64,000 bases of DNA, from assembly GCF_964355755.1 (NCBI RefSeq), contig NC_092670.1, positions 9,425,201 to 9,489,200 on the forward strand, given 5' to 3'. Origin of the DNA: Antedon mediterranea (taxonomy: Eukaryota > Echinodermata > Crinoidea > Comatulida > Antedonidae). Every line of letters starts with the position of its first letter. Within the stretch, counting starts at the first letter, position 1. Under the pieces are notes generated by a model. It ran no database searches. It was not told where the DNA came from and saw nothing but the letters and a program-made list of their open reading frames with translations. Shown piece by piece: positions 38,901 to 53,900 of this stretch. The position numbers were made by a program, and so were the translations under genes.

Positions 38901-41900
38901 CTTTCCCATTGACGAACTCGATCTATTTGTACAGCCGATAGCTGTACAAAAGACCATTTTGCGGTTATACAATTAACTATTTAAAATCACAAAAAGATGA
39001 AGAACAAAGCGTAAAATGTTAGACTTGCCCCAAGTCTGTATTATCTTTTTTTTTTTATTTGTTTTTATTTTGACCGCGATTTTTGTCTGAAAATACAGAC
39101 TTGTGAAACACGTATAGAAATCGATTTGCAGACCGCAAACATACGATAAGAATGACGTAGGTTATCTTACCGTATTTGGCTATATGGGGCGGGCGGTATG
39201 TAAATATGGATTTCGAATCAACCAATGATCATTTTGTTTCAAAATGAAAGAGATCGAGTACGTAGGCCTACCAGTGCTTAATGTACGATCGAGACTGTTG
39301 AAATATAAAATCGTAATGCCAAGTTGTTTTGTTTATTAATTGTTTAGTCCTTGGCCTAGGCCTCTTTCGTAGGTCCCACTCAACTCGCACGCATGACCTG
39401 CCAAATAAAACGCCAATAAAGTAGCCCTACATACCACCACCGGCACACAACAGGGCTACACCACCACACAGAACAGGACAGGGTCTGGGTGGGAATTAAA
39501 TCAAAATTATCTCCGCGTAATAAATGATCCATTCAATGTTTGATTTGCGGAGAAGCTAGCCTATCATATCAAGACGAGTTTTCATGTTCTTGGGAAAAAA
39601 TACCATCAAATGTTTACCAGACTACTAGGCATATAAAATAATTTCTAGCCGGCCTTCAGAAACTTTCATAAATGTACCCAAGTACACATTGTCTAAATGT
39701 AACATAGCCCATGCGCATCATCTTAGTTGTTGAGTCTTTGAAATTCTGAAATATGAATATTAAAACGGTGTACGAGTGAGTAGCCAATCGCATGCAGCTG
39801 AAACTAGTCAACCGGATAATCGTATGCACCAAGAATTCTTGGTGTCAAACCACGTGACTTGTGCGTGTTTCCCCAGACGGAGTATCCAAAATCAAGTAGT
39901 ATACGTATGAAACGCCATATGTGCCAAAATATTTATCTTTTTACTAATATTAAGACAAAACTCCGTCTGGAACCCAGACTACGTAAAATGTATACAGTAC
40001 TGTCAAAGAGATTACTAAAGAGGTGTAGATTTTTTTTATTCGCTAACACCAATGAACAATAAAACAACCCGGAACCACGCGCTCTTCTCGCTCCTCGCTT
40101 GACTGCTCGCTGGGTCACCGATTTCAGCCAATCAATGTAAGGGATTAGATTAACCAATCATAGCATACCTATACAACCGCGAGGCTTAAATTCGACAAAG
40201 GACGTATCTGACGTCATAAATAAGCTGTAAGAGCATAAGATGGCGATTTTCAATTCAGGAAAAGTCGGCATTAAAATCTCGTTTTCTCAATAACTACAAC
40301 TCGTACAAAATTGAATTATATACTGATCGTTTGTTCAATTAATGAAGGATTCATGGTTAAAAGATAAAATTAGGCTTGACCTTCCCTTTAATGTTTTTAA
40401 GTTCTTTTTAGGAACTAAGCTTTGAAAAAAATGCAATTTTTCACAGAAATAACATTATCACGACTACTGTATGTGTTAACATTATCAATCTTTTATCTAT
40501 CTTTCATTGAAATAACAAAGGAAAATATTTACAATATGTAGTATAGCTGTCTCTACTAGAAACCCCCGCAAAGTTTCAAGTTATACATGTTTCATTTCAA
40601 TAAGTAATCCATTTAAATTCCAGAAACCCAAAAAAGAAAAGAAAATGTTATGTACATACCATCCAATTTTATACAAACTGTGCGTCTCAGTGTTTTTAAA
40701 CTACTATTTGCTACATAGAAATCTCATAAAATGCTGTGTTTTTTATTTCAAACATTAAGACACAGTCTGAGTCCAGCGTGTAGCCTGCAAATTTTCATGG
40801 TTAACTCTGGCCCCTGAACCCTTTAACCCTGTTAAATCCTGACGGACATCTACTAAGCATGGTTCCCACTAGACACGTAAACCCATAAACATACGCGCAA
40901 CGCAAGCGAGTTGACCAATGACAAACCACTGTTCGAATAATCCATCGCTTGTGATTGGTCAAATCACTTAGTGTTATGTCGTTGCATTGCATCTCTAGTG
41001 GGAACCAAGCTTTAAAGACACAAGAATGATTAATGACCAAGTTTTACCAGGATATCCTCGGAACTTTATAAATGCACCCTAATAGAGCCCTGTATTTAAA
41101 ATATCTTGTCCTAAACTACTTGTAGGTTTTGGGTGATGATGAAAGTGTTGAAAGAATCTATATCAAATATTGCAAACTATGAAGTAGTTTGCTACACTAG
41201 TCACTATAAAAGCTACACTAGTCACTATAAAAGCTACACTAGTCACTATAAAAGCTACACTAGTCACTATAAAAGCTACACTAGTCACTATAAAAGCTAC
41301 ACTAGTCACTATAAAAGCTACACTAGTCACTATAAAAGCTACACTAGTCACTATAAAAGCTACACTAGTCACTATAAAAGCATGACCCGCCAGCAGATGA
41401 TTTGAACCACTGAAATAAAAACATTCATTACTATAATTTATAAGGCAGAGTGACCTGTATAAAATGCATGTGGGCAGAATCAACAAATAATTATTGCATA
41501 TTCATGTATGAATAAGTCAGCAAGAGGCCTGTGTGCCTGAAAACACAATAAGTGTCCATAGCTAAAGGAAGCAATAAAAGTAGGTACACGCTGTGACTGA
41601 CCATGACACATGAAAGAGATAGCTGTCATCACCCATGTGTTTGGTATGTCGGGTCATTGGTCTTGCTTCATTAACTAGGACACCTGTACGCCTTAAAAAT
41701 CAACCACCTGTTACCATAACAACAGTTTTGTCGTACTGTATTGGTGTTACAAATGATCAGTCCAGATTTGAGTATCTGTGTACGATACAGGTTGCGTTCG
41801 TGGAAGAAAATTAACCATGTTATTTTATTATGTAACTAAACTTGCCTTGTCATGCATATTCGAAACAAACAAAATGGAAATTAGGAGTTGAAGTAGCCAT

Positions 41901-44900
41901 ATTGGTCAAACTAAAGGTTCTCATAAAACATTCAAATCACAACTAATCTATAACTAAACCAAAAATTGCCATAAACCTAATTTGTGGCATTTTCAAAAAA
42001 TATCTGTCTAATAACTTTAATTAAAACTAATTAAAACTCAATTTCCCAATTATGGTTGCAACATTTAGACAACATTTACAGTATTGTTAAATTTTAACCA
42101 AAAAGTCATTTTTAATTATATTACTTTAAAAATTCAAATGAAATGGGTGTACATTATGAAAATTAAAAAAGGTGAATTGAACTTTAAAAATCAAGATACA
42201 AAAAGGACAATACTGATTTCAACATGCAATAAAACTAAGTGATTAAAACTGAAAGGTTTAAAATAAAGTTGACAAAAACAATGACTAAAGTATTGATGAC
42301 AAGGTGACGTAAAAGATCAACAAGAAGATTAAAACGGACAAATCACCAATAAGAAAAAATTGATCACGAATAAAATTTGATAAAATATGACAAGACCTGG
42401 GTGACACAGAGAAAACAAGCGGTAAACAAATTATAAATTGAAATTAAGATGGACAAAACAAAAGAGAAACATGGGTGACATGTAGATATAAGCACACAGG
42501 AGAAATAAAAGCAACAAAATTAAGATAGACGTAAATAAAAAACAGAAATGGGTGAATTGAGCAATGGGTACGCGGGACAAAGATGGATTGAGTATCCACC
42601 GCAATCAAATGACAAATTAAAATGACTAAACAAAACATGGGTAAAAAATAGATAGCATCAGAGAACATATGGTCAGTTGAGATATTAAGAAATTGGGACG
42701 ATAAATTGGGGGTAAAATGGGAGCGTCGAGGGAGTAAAACATCTGTAAGGAAGTGGGGATTGAACTAATAGAATAAGGGTGCCAGGGGAACGCAACATCT
42801 GTGGTGGTATTGAAACAGGCGGAGACAATTGGTACAAGGGGCAAACAGCTTGTTTAATAGAAAAGGGTCAAAGATACAGGAGAAGGGGGACATAGACCAT
42901 GTGATTGACACAGAAACAGTGAAGGGAAATAAAGATAAGCAGGGGAGCGAGACAAATTATAAGGAACGAGAAAGGACCTTGAAAAGGGTTAGACGGGCGT
43001 CCACTGGGAAAATCCCTCCCCCATGGTGTCAAGTTTTAAACTGTCCGGGAGATTCATTTATTTTTTTTTGCAAGCGTCATTGAATAATGAAAAACTGCGA
43101 GTCTGTTTTACTTAAACGGTGATAACGATATACTTTTTTTAGACAATTAAGTCTTTTTTGTAGTTTTTAGGAAATAATTGTTAGAAAAGATAAGAAATGA
43201 TTGTAGCTTTAGTAATATTTAACTCTATCAATCAATGTCAAAAACAGAATAAAAAAATTGATATAGCCGCAAGTGTTTCTGGCGACAGTGGATTTCCGGT
43301 TTTTTTTTATCTGAGCAGAAATAAAAGTTTGGAAAATAAAATGTGTGTTTAAAAAGTCAAATTTAATAAACCGTTTCAAAATTTAAAAAAAAAATATAAT
43401 TGTTCTAACTGTGAGAGTTCATCTGCCCATATCATAGTGGACAAAAAGAGGCGTGGTGATAGTAATTGATTATAATTCTACACCAACATGGTATCATGCA
43501 AAATTATGGATACTCAGGAGTGGTCGATGACAGTAGGATGCGCAAATGGACCAACTCCTCAATCGGGATGAGACTCGAAAGACTATAAATTAAATTTGAT
43601 AACCTAAAAATGATAAGAAGATTTTTCTATGGCAGCCATGAGCAATAAACTTACTTTGTATTTTGTTGTAGATGATGATTAAAAAATCACATTGATTCTT
43701 ATTTGCGAGATTACATTTAGTAAGTAAAACATTCACTGGTGTACTAGTGTACTAATTCAAAAGACATCTATACATACAAAGAAACTAGCAGTATAATATA
43801 GACATAAAATTATTAGAAAATATAGAAAATATATATTTTCTACAAATATTGTATAATTAATATTAACTCTAGCCTTCATACATTTGTGTGTCATCAATGG
43901 AAGTGAAAAATCATATTACATTAGACATTTTATAATTAAATTATAACATGTTAAGTGCATTAATAATAATAATTAGACAATGACTATTGAGGACTTAAGC
44001 CACATCCTCGAGTTCTAAAGCACAGAGGAGAATAAACATTTATTTTATCCTGCAACAAGAGGAAATTACATGACTTGCACTGCACAAAAAACAAAAGATG
44101 AAAAGTATGTCAAAAAAGTACAGAAGATGGTAAAAATGAACACTGTAAGCTACAATGTTGTATACTGGGCCTATACGCATGTCTGCAGATAAATCTTTGC
44201 ATGAAATGATCATCTTTTTTTTCTCCACATCCTGAAATAAAAGCTCGATATTGTTTTAGGTTTTTACATCTTTGACTTATACTAATAGATGAGATGAGTA
44301 GTTCATTAAATTGAAGTTAAACATTAATATTGCTACTGTGTTTCACTTAAAAAAAAACAAAATCCAATTTCAAACAAATTCATACTTATGTTTTCATTGA
44401 CTATACTAATAATAATATAAATGTTACTAAAGTCTGTTCTAAGTGTGGTATAGAAGAGAAGAAAACTAAGTCACTAGATTTAGGAGCAATTCCAGAATAT
44501 TTATACATTATCAAATAATATAAATTTTAAATAATTGTAAATTGACAATCAGGACAATTAGGCAAGTACCGAATCATGATAGATGTACCCTAATATAAAT
44601 ACACAAAGTCAAATATATTGTAATTCATCGATCTAATTAATCTTTGATTACTCTTATGTAATGTTTTTAATAGCTAGGCCTAACCTACCACTACTACTAC
44701 TACCTAGACAAGTGTTTCTGGAACATTTACTCTTTTTTAATACTGGTTTTTCCGTTTTGCAAATTTTTTTGTTGTTTTTAGTTTCATGGTTGCATTTCTC
44801 ATGGTTTTCACAAGCGCCTTGAGCACTTTGTGGATATGTTCGCTCTATAAATCTTATTATTATTTATTATTATTTGGAGCCAATTTATTCTGGTAAATCC

Positions 44901-47900
44901 TGAAACACCTGCTTATCTTGAAAAAAAACTGACATTGATGGAATTAAACTCTTTTTATTATATAACTGTGTCATACATTAAAAAAAGAGAAAGATATTCC
45001 TTGGATGTAATTCAAAAATATTTGAAATCAATTGATCCATAATTTAAAAGCTTCCTTTTTATACGGAAATTCAGAAATTATTAGTCGACAGGAATTTCAA
45101 AATCTTGGGAAAAGTCACAACAGCTCTATAAAGTCTACAAAATGTATTATATTTGACAATTTAATATGACGGGAGGAGGAGGCGGAGGTTGTCTATTAAC
45201 CATAAAATATAAACATAATTACATTAACAAGTAATTTTTCTTTAAAAATTGGTTCATCTGCCCTTAGGCCAACCTTTTTAAAGAAGTTTAAAGATAAAAA
45301 ACGAAAATAAGTTCAATAATTCAATATTTTTTAATTGGTTAACAGCTTTTAAAGTTGAGTTTGGGCAAGTATTTTTTGTATTTTTGTATTAATATTTGTC
45401 CTCAGTGAGGAAATTTGGATTAGGCCCTCCACGGACCCACGGCAGCCAGCAGTGCAGCGCCTACCATATTAGGCAATGAGAGTAAAGCATCTTGCCTAAG
45501 GATGCAATTAGTATGGTACAGATAACCTCGAACCCATGCCTATCACATGCTAGTCCGATATTACCATTACACCATCACTCTCCAGTATATACAGCACCCG
45601 CCACGATTTCTAGACGGTCTCCCATCCAGAACGCAACCGGGCCCAACGTTGCTTAACTTCGGTGATCTGACGAGAACCGGTGTTTCAACGCAGTATGGCC
45701 GTATTCAAAAAGTACTAAAAAGAAGGGCAAGTACGGAACATGAGGGCCAGTATGGCAAGAAACTTAATAACTGTTTAAACAGGTTAGTGATCCTTTAGTG
45801 TGCCATGCCAAGTGCAATACCTGTTTTGACCATCATGGAGGAAATAGCTAAGATCTAGCCATTGAGTGTTCTAGACATTCTGAGGAGCAGATACAGCTGA
45901 GGAGATCAAACATTAAGTACTGTTAGTGTTAGACCTACCCTGTAGAACCATCTACCCTTAAACATTATGACACTCAGTCATCATTGGAAAGCTTCAGAAC
46001 TCATTTGTTTTTTAACTTTTTTGACAGTACTAAGAGCACTATAAAAATGGAACAATTGATTGATAGATTGATCAGTAATCTTACATCTACAAAATCCCTA
46101 AAATCAAATTGTAATAACTGTATCTAATTTCAAATAAACAGGGCTAAATTAACTTTAAAACAGCAAAAAAATGTACGTATTTTTCTGCTCAATTCATCAA
46201 GTATAAATGCCTCTATCTTGTGACATTGATAATCTAAGTCAATACAAAAAGTTAAAAGCATTTTTGTCTGTATGAATCATGTGAGAAACATTTTAATTTA
46301 TGACTCGATGAATACAGAACAAACATTAAAAAAATATTTAAATATGCCTCATCATAACACATTTTAAAAAGTGGGTGCTCAGGATGAAAAGTGACTGCAC
46401 TATTTTCAAAATCGTGATCTGTAATTCGTCCGAAATTCTTGTTTTTATTAATGAAGGTAGTTTACGTGTTCAGAACTCGACAGACGTTGATTTGGAATGA
46501 CATAACTGGGTTGTCGTAGACCAAGCATGCCATAAATGGAATTAATCTTCTTTGCCAACAATCTTATTATCGTTTGCTGTAAAAACTGTGTATTCTCTTC
46601 ACTTCATTGCTTGCTTCATTAATACAAAATTATCCTAAGTGGGTGAAAATGTTTCATATGGGGTTAAGGTGAAACGTCCTAGTCTGGTGGACTGCAATAC
46701 GATGACACAACTTCTGCAATGTCGTAATATAATGGAATAGGCTTTGAACAATACCATGAAAGCCCCAGTGGTCTAATGGTTAGGACATCTGCATATCAAG
46801 TAGAAGATTCTGGGTTTGAATCTCTGTTGGAACAGCTGTTCTTATTCCTACAGATTTCCTAATCTTTATCATTTCAAATTAATGAACATTCCATATACCC
46901 CCAGGCAGTTTAGAATTGATTCTTTACCTGTTGATTTATAATTTAATTTAAGTTATCAATTTGTACTAGTTTAACTGGCAATAAACCATTGGCAATATGT
47001 CTCATGGTATCGAAGGGTACAAACACGAATCACTAATTTAATTCTTATTCACTCATGTTACGTAAATTTGATGGTACTTTCTGGTCAGTACAGGAAACTG
47101 ATCACACAGGCAGTTGGCGACAGACAAATGTCATAATCCCAGAAATTCTATATTAACCAGTAAACACCAAGGATATAAAACAGATAAAAGGAAATGGGCT
47201 ACTGAGTAAAAGCAAGCAATTTCAGGGACATTTCTTTACAAGACCTTTATTTATGTTCTAGATTGAAAGTGTATTTATCTTTAAATTACAATTAGGACTA
47301 CTGCATCCTCAAATATATGATTTGAAATATATGATATTATAAAATACTATATAAAATAGTAATAAAATTATGTAAAAATCCTCTCAATGGAAAAAAAGCT
47401 GAATCAAAACAATAAAGTAAAAAAGGCCAAAAAGAAAGTGCCAAACTGTTGGAAAACACCAAACTTTCGTCAGATACACGATTGTATAATTTACATGATA
47501 TATAAAGTAAAGATATTTATATATATATCAACATTATTCTACATTTTAATAAAGATTATTAAAATGTTTAAGAAATATCATAGAAGAAACAAGCCAAAAC
47601 TCAATTATTATTAAACACTGCCCTCTATAGTTATTTATAAATTTCACTCATTGAGAAACTTGTATACTCCTAACATTTGCTTCAACTGAATTTCACATTA
47701 TGAAACAAGACAAAATCTAAATACATAAACACAGTACCAGTATGCAAACCTGAATCTAAACTGTTTATAAAAATGTAATATTCTATTAGGTTATGTTAGC
47801 TTTTAAACACTTTTTAACAAAGGTACGTTTTGTCTTATTAGATCGGACCGCTCATGGGCTTGCCCAAAATGACAGAGATCATTGTTGATTATTTTCATTA

Positions 47901-50900
47901 TTATTATTATTTGATTTTTTTTTTTATAGTAGGAACTTTGGAAAGTTCTGGTTTAGAGGGAGTTTCTTTACTATTTCAGTTTCAAGGTAAAACTAAAGGT
48001 AAATTATTATTAATTTTTGTATTTGAAAAGTTCCTTCTTGTTTCATATAGTACTATGGTTATAGGCAAGACTGAAAAATGTCATAAACTATGTTTATAGG
48101 CAAGACCTCAATAGATACAGTACAGCATTATGCTCCAAAGACAAATTACTGGGGGAAAAAACCAAACAATGACATGCTTTTAAAACAATATATCTACTAT
48201 CTTATAATTTGTAAGACCTAAATAGCTATACTACAGTAAACAGTATTATCCATGTACAATAAATTATTAAAAGGTGAATGAATATAGACCATTCCTGTTT
48301 TGATATAATGACGCAGCTTGGATGGTCGCATTAATCAAGTCAAATTACAAACAAATATGTTGAAAGAGAAAATGAGTGACAACACCAGCTACTAACTTTG
48401 GGTCTATAGACAATAAAAAGGTGATAAATATTTTGCCAAAGGTTCTGGTGAAATGTATTACTTTCTGTTGGGTTCACTTGGGTTTCACGTTTATGTTGCA
48501 ATTCTGCACAAATCATCCTGTGAGGAATGTTACACATTTGCTCTGTAGTTCATGTCTGTGAATATAAACAATAGATCACACCACAGATTCTAAAATACCT
48601 TCTTTGCTACCACAAACAAAGTAGTCTACAGTGGCGCTGGATCAAGCATTTTGAAGAAGGGTCTAAAAATAATGTAAGTTCTGAATTTAACCAAAGTCCT
48701 ATCTTTAGTAATTTTCTGAATTTAGTGGGTATTTTCATACAGTACATTCAGTGCCCAGTAAGAATTGGATAGAGGCTTTTCAAGAACAACCTATTTGAAG
48801 GAGAAAATAATGACATCTACCACTAAGTAGAACCTTAACAAAAAACATAGTGTAGAAGTTACTAATTGTCAAAATGAAGATTTTTTTTATGTAATATAAT
48901 TTTCTTACTACTTATTTCTTTCTACATTACTGCAGTAAGGTTAATAATACTGCAAAAAAATGATTATTTAACCAATTCTAAAAGATCCTCTGGACAAATA
49001 AAGTGGACCAAAAATGCATTTTAGAACATTTTGAGAGGCCTATATACTTTCAGGTGTTAGTATATCTGGTAGCCTTTATTAGGTCATCGATACTGTTGAC
49101 AGGGATATTACAAAACTTTTACCACAAAAAGCAAATAGGAAGGATGTATGTACATGACTTTAACTTATATATTAGAATATTTTGGATCCAGGGTTTGATA
49201 AATAGTATAAATTCCTTTCTAGAAGATTTGGAGTTAAACTAAACAAAGGCATTATTGTTAAGATGTTAAATGTTTGATAAGATGAATGATGTGCCAGGCT
49301 ACTAATGACACAGAGAAACTTAAATGTATTAATATTTAGTGCATGTTCACATGTACAAATTAAGCCAAATGTAAACACCTTTCTCATGGATTTTATGAAC
49401 CCCAACGAATATCGCTTCACATAAAAAGTTTTCCATGATTATTAGTATTAATAGTACTATTAGTTATAGGTTTTCCTTGAAATGAACCATTGGTAAGATC
49501 CAGTTTCTATGGATTGTAAACACTAAAATCACAGGTTTTCCATGGATAACAAAACTATTAAAATAATAAGTTTGGGCTATTGATTGTAGACATAATATTA
49601 GCATATAGATTTTCCATGGAATTAACAATAAGGAATAATAAGTTTTCCATGAATTATAAACTTATAATACAGGTTTTCCATGGATAACATAACACTTTTC
49701 ATTTTAGCCCTATAAATACGTTTTCTATGGTCTTGAAAAGTTTCCCATGGATTGTAAATCTAAAAATAAATTTCCATGGATTAGGATAGGTTTTCCTTGG
49801 AATAAACAACTATTAAGAAAATGGTTTCATGGATTGCAAAACTATTGGAATATGTTTTTCCATGGATAACAACAGAATAACAATGTAACATTATAACGTT
49901 TCAATGGATTGTAACACGTTATCAGGTTTCCTGAAAACACAACAATTTAGGTTTTTCATGGATTGTTAAATACTATAAAGATTATAGAGTTTTCTCCATG
50001 GATTGTATTAACACTATAACACAAAAGAGAATTAAAATAATTGAACTGACAGATGTTGCTTCATGTGTGTATTATTATGAAATATGATACCTAGATATTT
50101 AACATAATAATTAGAAGTAACGTGATCGTTTCTAAATTTAACTCGATGGTCTACTACAACTTGTTATTGAACTATGACGTCCAACAGAACAAATACAGCA
50201 TCAAATAATATGCACAGTTCTTGCGCATTTAATTTGTGTATGTTGGTATTATATTTTTATAATTTAACTTCTTTAACTTTTTAAAATTTGTATGTAATAC
50301 ATAGCATGCTTGTAGCTATTTCTTTGTCATTTTTATCGTTTTTTTTTCATACACTACGGTACAATAAATAATATTGGGCCACAATTTGATGGTGTAAAAC
50401 TAAGAAAACATAGAACACTCAGTTGTATAACTTTTATATGATATGTTACAGTCTCTAAACCACTACCGTATTTATAAATTTTAAAAAATTCTTAAGAACT
50501 TAGAAATACTCGCAAGGTTTTATGAAATACATTATTACAAAAATGATGTGAATGTGCTATGACCCTGAACTATACATTATGAATGTTCCGATGACCCTGA
50601 TCAACTTAGTAAAGTTTCAACTGAATCATATAGTACTTAAGCATAAAGCACGTCTTATAATCTCTTAATGAATGTTTCAACATATCTGGTGAAGGACAGT
50701 GCAGTGCCAAATGTTTACATTCTACAAATTAATTTCATATATAAAATTTCAAAATTGCGGGTCTCTTAGGGCTTAGCCACTGTTTTTTCTTTCCCTCGTT
50801 AGTTTTGATTTTTTTTGATAAATATTGAAAATACAAGCATTAAAAGTATATTACCTATCCTATGTTATATGTTTATTGAATGACTATATCAAAAATTAAT

Positions 50901-53900
50901 TTGGCCAAGAAAATGTCAAAAATTGTGGTTCTTAGAAATATATGAAATAATAAGTTTTATCTTTTTTTTCTGTTTTATGTGACATTAATACATCTATACT
51001 ACTGTCATATAATAATTTTCAACCATAAATTAAAAATAAAATATACATTTTTTAAATGATTTTACAGTACATACACATTTATCATTTTAATTATATTATA
51101 TTCATCATGTTGATTTGTTTTTCAAATAAATATTCTACTGTATTTTACACATTTTATCATATTGAAAATGTGATTGCTTAGCAATTACTGTTCTTTGCGT
51201 TTTCGATTGTTGTGACCAAATAAAAATGACCAGATATTGAACAAATCAGTATCCTGTTTTTCAGAATTTAAAAAAAGTTAAAAAAAAAAGAAGAAAAGTA
51301 TTGTCCGTTTGAGACACAGACATCAAACATCATCATGACACTAAAGTTAGTAGTATTCATGGCCAGTCTAACAGAATGTCAACAAAAGCAACGCTTCGAT
51401 AACGATCTTTATTATATAAGTTTAATAAACGAGGTCGCTATACTGACCTGTGATGGATATCAAGATGAACGCCTGTTTTGGCTGTTTGATATACTTTAGT
51501 AACAATCTAACTACACTGATTCAATCTCTGAAAGAATGGTATTATAGATAAGTTTCTGATTGGCATATTGTGGGGAGGGGGTCAGCATATCTACTTCATA
51601 TTTATTTTGGATAAGATAAATGACTAATCTAAAAGTATATTTTGTGCCTAGCTTACCTGGATAAACTAACAAGGGCCTTATTCTCTCGGAAGAGCAAAAT
51701 ATACTCGAAAAGTAGAAAATTCATTGAACACCCCTCTCCATAAATGATACAGTCCCCAAACCACGTTCTCAATTGGTTTTATATCACATGGCATGCATTA
51801 TTTCTACCATTTTAATGATTAGGGCTACTATTGCACTGTCTGGTGAATGTGTGTTCAAATAACTTGGAGAATGGCCATATTGATCTACTTCTCTACATGA
51901 CAGAAAAATCAAAGAGCCACTCTTTTCAATGGCCTAACTTCTGATGATCAAGAAAAAAACGCAGTGAATTAATCTAATAAAAATTCAAACACTACGTTCG
52001 TTTTAAAATAATAAATGTTTTTATTCATTTAAATTTGACTCTGCATCATTAAACAGTCAAATTCGACTTTCTACATTAACAATAACATTCAGAATTTGTG
52101 TACCAATTTTAATTCATTTAAAGTAAACATACAGTGCTATTGAATTTTCTCTTTCTACTTTTTACTTACAGAAACATTGGGGAACATGGTAATTATCAAA
52201 TGCTATGTTCAAGGTCGTCTTAATAAAATAAATTAGGACGCAACAATCAATACTGCGTACAATAAATATACATTGTACCTTCTTCCACCCAGAAACGAGG
52301 ATGTACTCGAAGACAGACACATTACATGTGACATACAAATTGCGTCCTAGACCCTGTTTCAACATGTCTACACAGCAGGAAGTGAACAAGTTTGGACAAA
52401 ACTGAAGATACAGAACACACGCTCGTTCACACCTCACGTACACGCATTTAAAAATGTTTAATCATTCAGCCCAGAAATTTGGGAAGATAAAAATGATTTA
52501 ATTAATTTGAAGTGCATAAAACACACTATAAGACAAGTTTAATTTAAATTGATGGTTTATGTTTGAAATAAAGCCAACACACGTTACATAAACAGATATT
52601 GTTGACTCATTTGGTCATTATCGTATTTGAAAATTGAACTTAAACATTTACAACACTACATTCAATTTAATTTCATGTGAAGTGAAATGTAATGCTTTCA
52701 AATTTTGCTACTAAACAAAACTATATATTTTTAAAACTTGTTAAAAGAGAATTGTATAAAAGGGAATTTAACAGTTATAATTTGTGCTAGGTAGAATACT
52801 TTGACGACGAATTTCCTGCTTACACCCCACACTCAGAATAATTACATATTTGAACTTTACCAAATTTGTTATGTTATATAGGTGTGCTTGTAAGCTTTAA
52901 CCTGAGGGTGGGTTCCTCTCTGTACAATATAAATATATTCTATTTTATGCTACAAATCTAATGTAACTTAAATTATAATAAAAACAATTTAACTACATAT
53001 AAAATATATGGAAACATTGCTATTTAAAATAACCAACGAAAAATGTATCGTTACTAAGTTGATGATTGTAAAACATTGTACAACATTGACATGGTTGGTC
53101 AAGACAATAAAAAAAGGCGGTGTGAAGACGATAAGAAAAAGCGGTCAAAGTTGACGCATGAACAGGTATGGGGGAGAATTGTTGTAAACAACAAGGGGAC
53201 AGTGATGAGAAGACATTTCTGTTATAATTTGACATACGGTAATTTACTACAAATTTTTTACACATGGTATTTGAAATTGAGTCATATAAGAAGGTCGGAC
53301 ACCAAGCTTTATTTTTTTCCTAATTTTTATCCATCACGAATGGAAAAGTGGTACGATAGGGCGGGTCATTCTAAAAGCTTCTCGGATTGGTTTACACTTC
53401 GATGGGTGTGTAATGCAAAATCGGTGACATCGATTTTCTTTCTTTCAAAATGAGTTGATAAAAAGAGCGATACATAAAATGACCGTAAGTAAAGTTGTTG
53501 TCTATTTTCGTCCATAAGTTCTAAAAGTGTATGTTTGAGAAAGTACTTATAAAGAATAATAATAAATATGTGTTATCCAATATCAACAGTTCCAACAGTT
53601 AAAGAGGAAAATAAACTGAATGAAACAGTGTTATTAACTAGTGAATACAAAAAAAACAATATTTATAGTCAATACATCATCAAGCCATCGAACATTGTAT
53701 ATGTAGATAAAATGCACTTTCCAGGTAAAACAGTGGTATGTTTATTATTTTGGCCGTTATTATACCTACATTAAATAATAAACTATGAACGACAATAATA
53801 TTTTGGCAGGTGTAATTCCAAGTAATGTTTTATAAAGGAAGAAAGAAAACTATAAAATTCAATTTACACAAATGTATATATATTCTCAAACGATTAATTT

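Noticed and set aside
41133-41486. Open frames through the 21-bp array on both strands
   Set aside because: Both strands stay open because the unit is 21 bp; no gene context.
53076-53453. 125-codon plus-strand frame as a gene
   Set aside because: Not repetitive, but I recognise no domain, and start, splice and composition give no support; possible by chance in AT-rich DNA.
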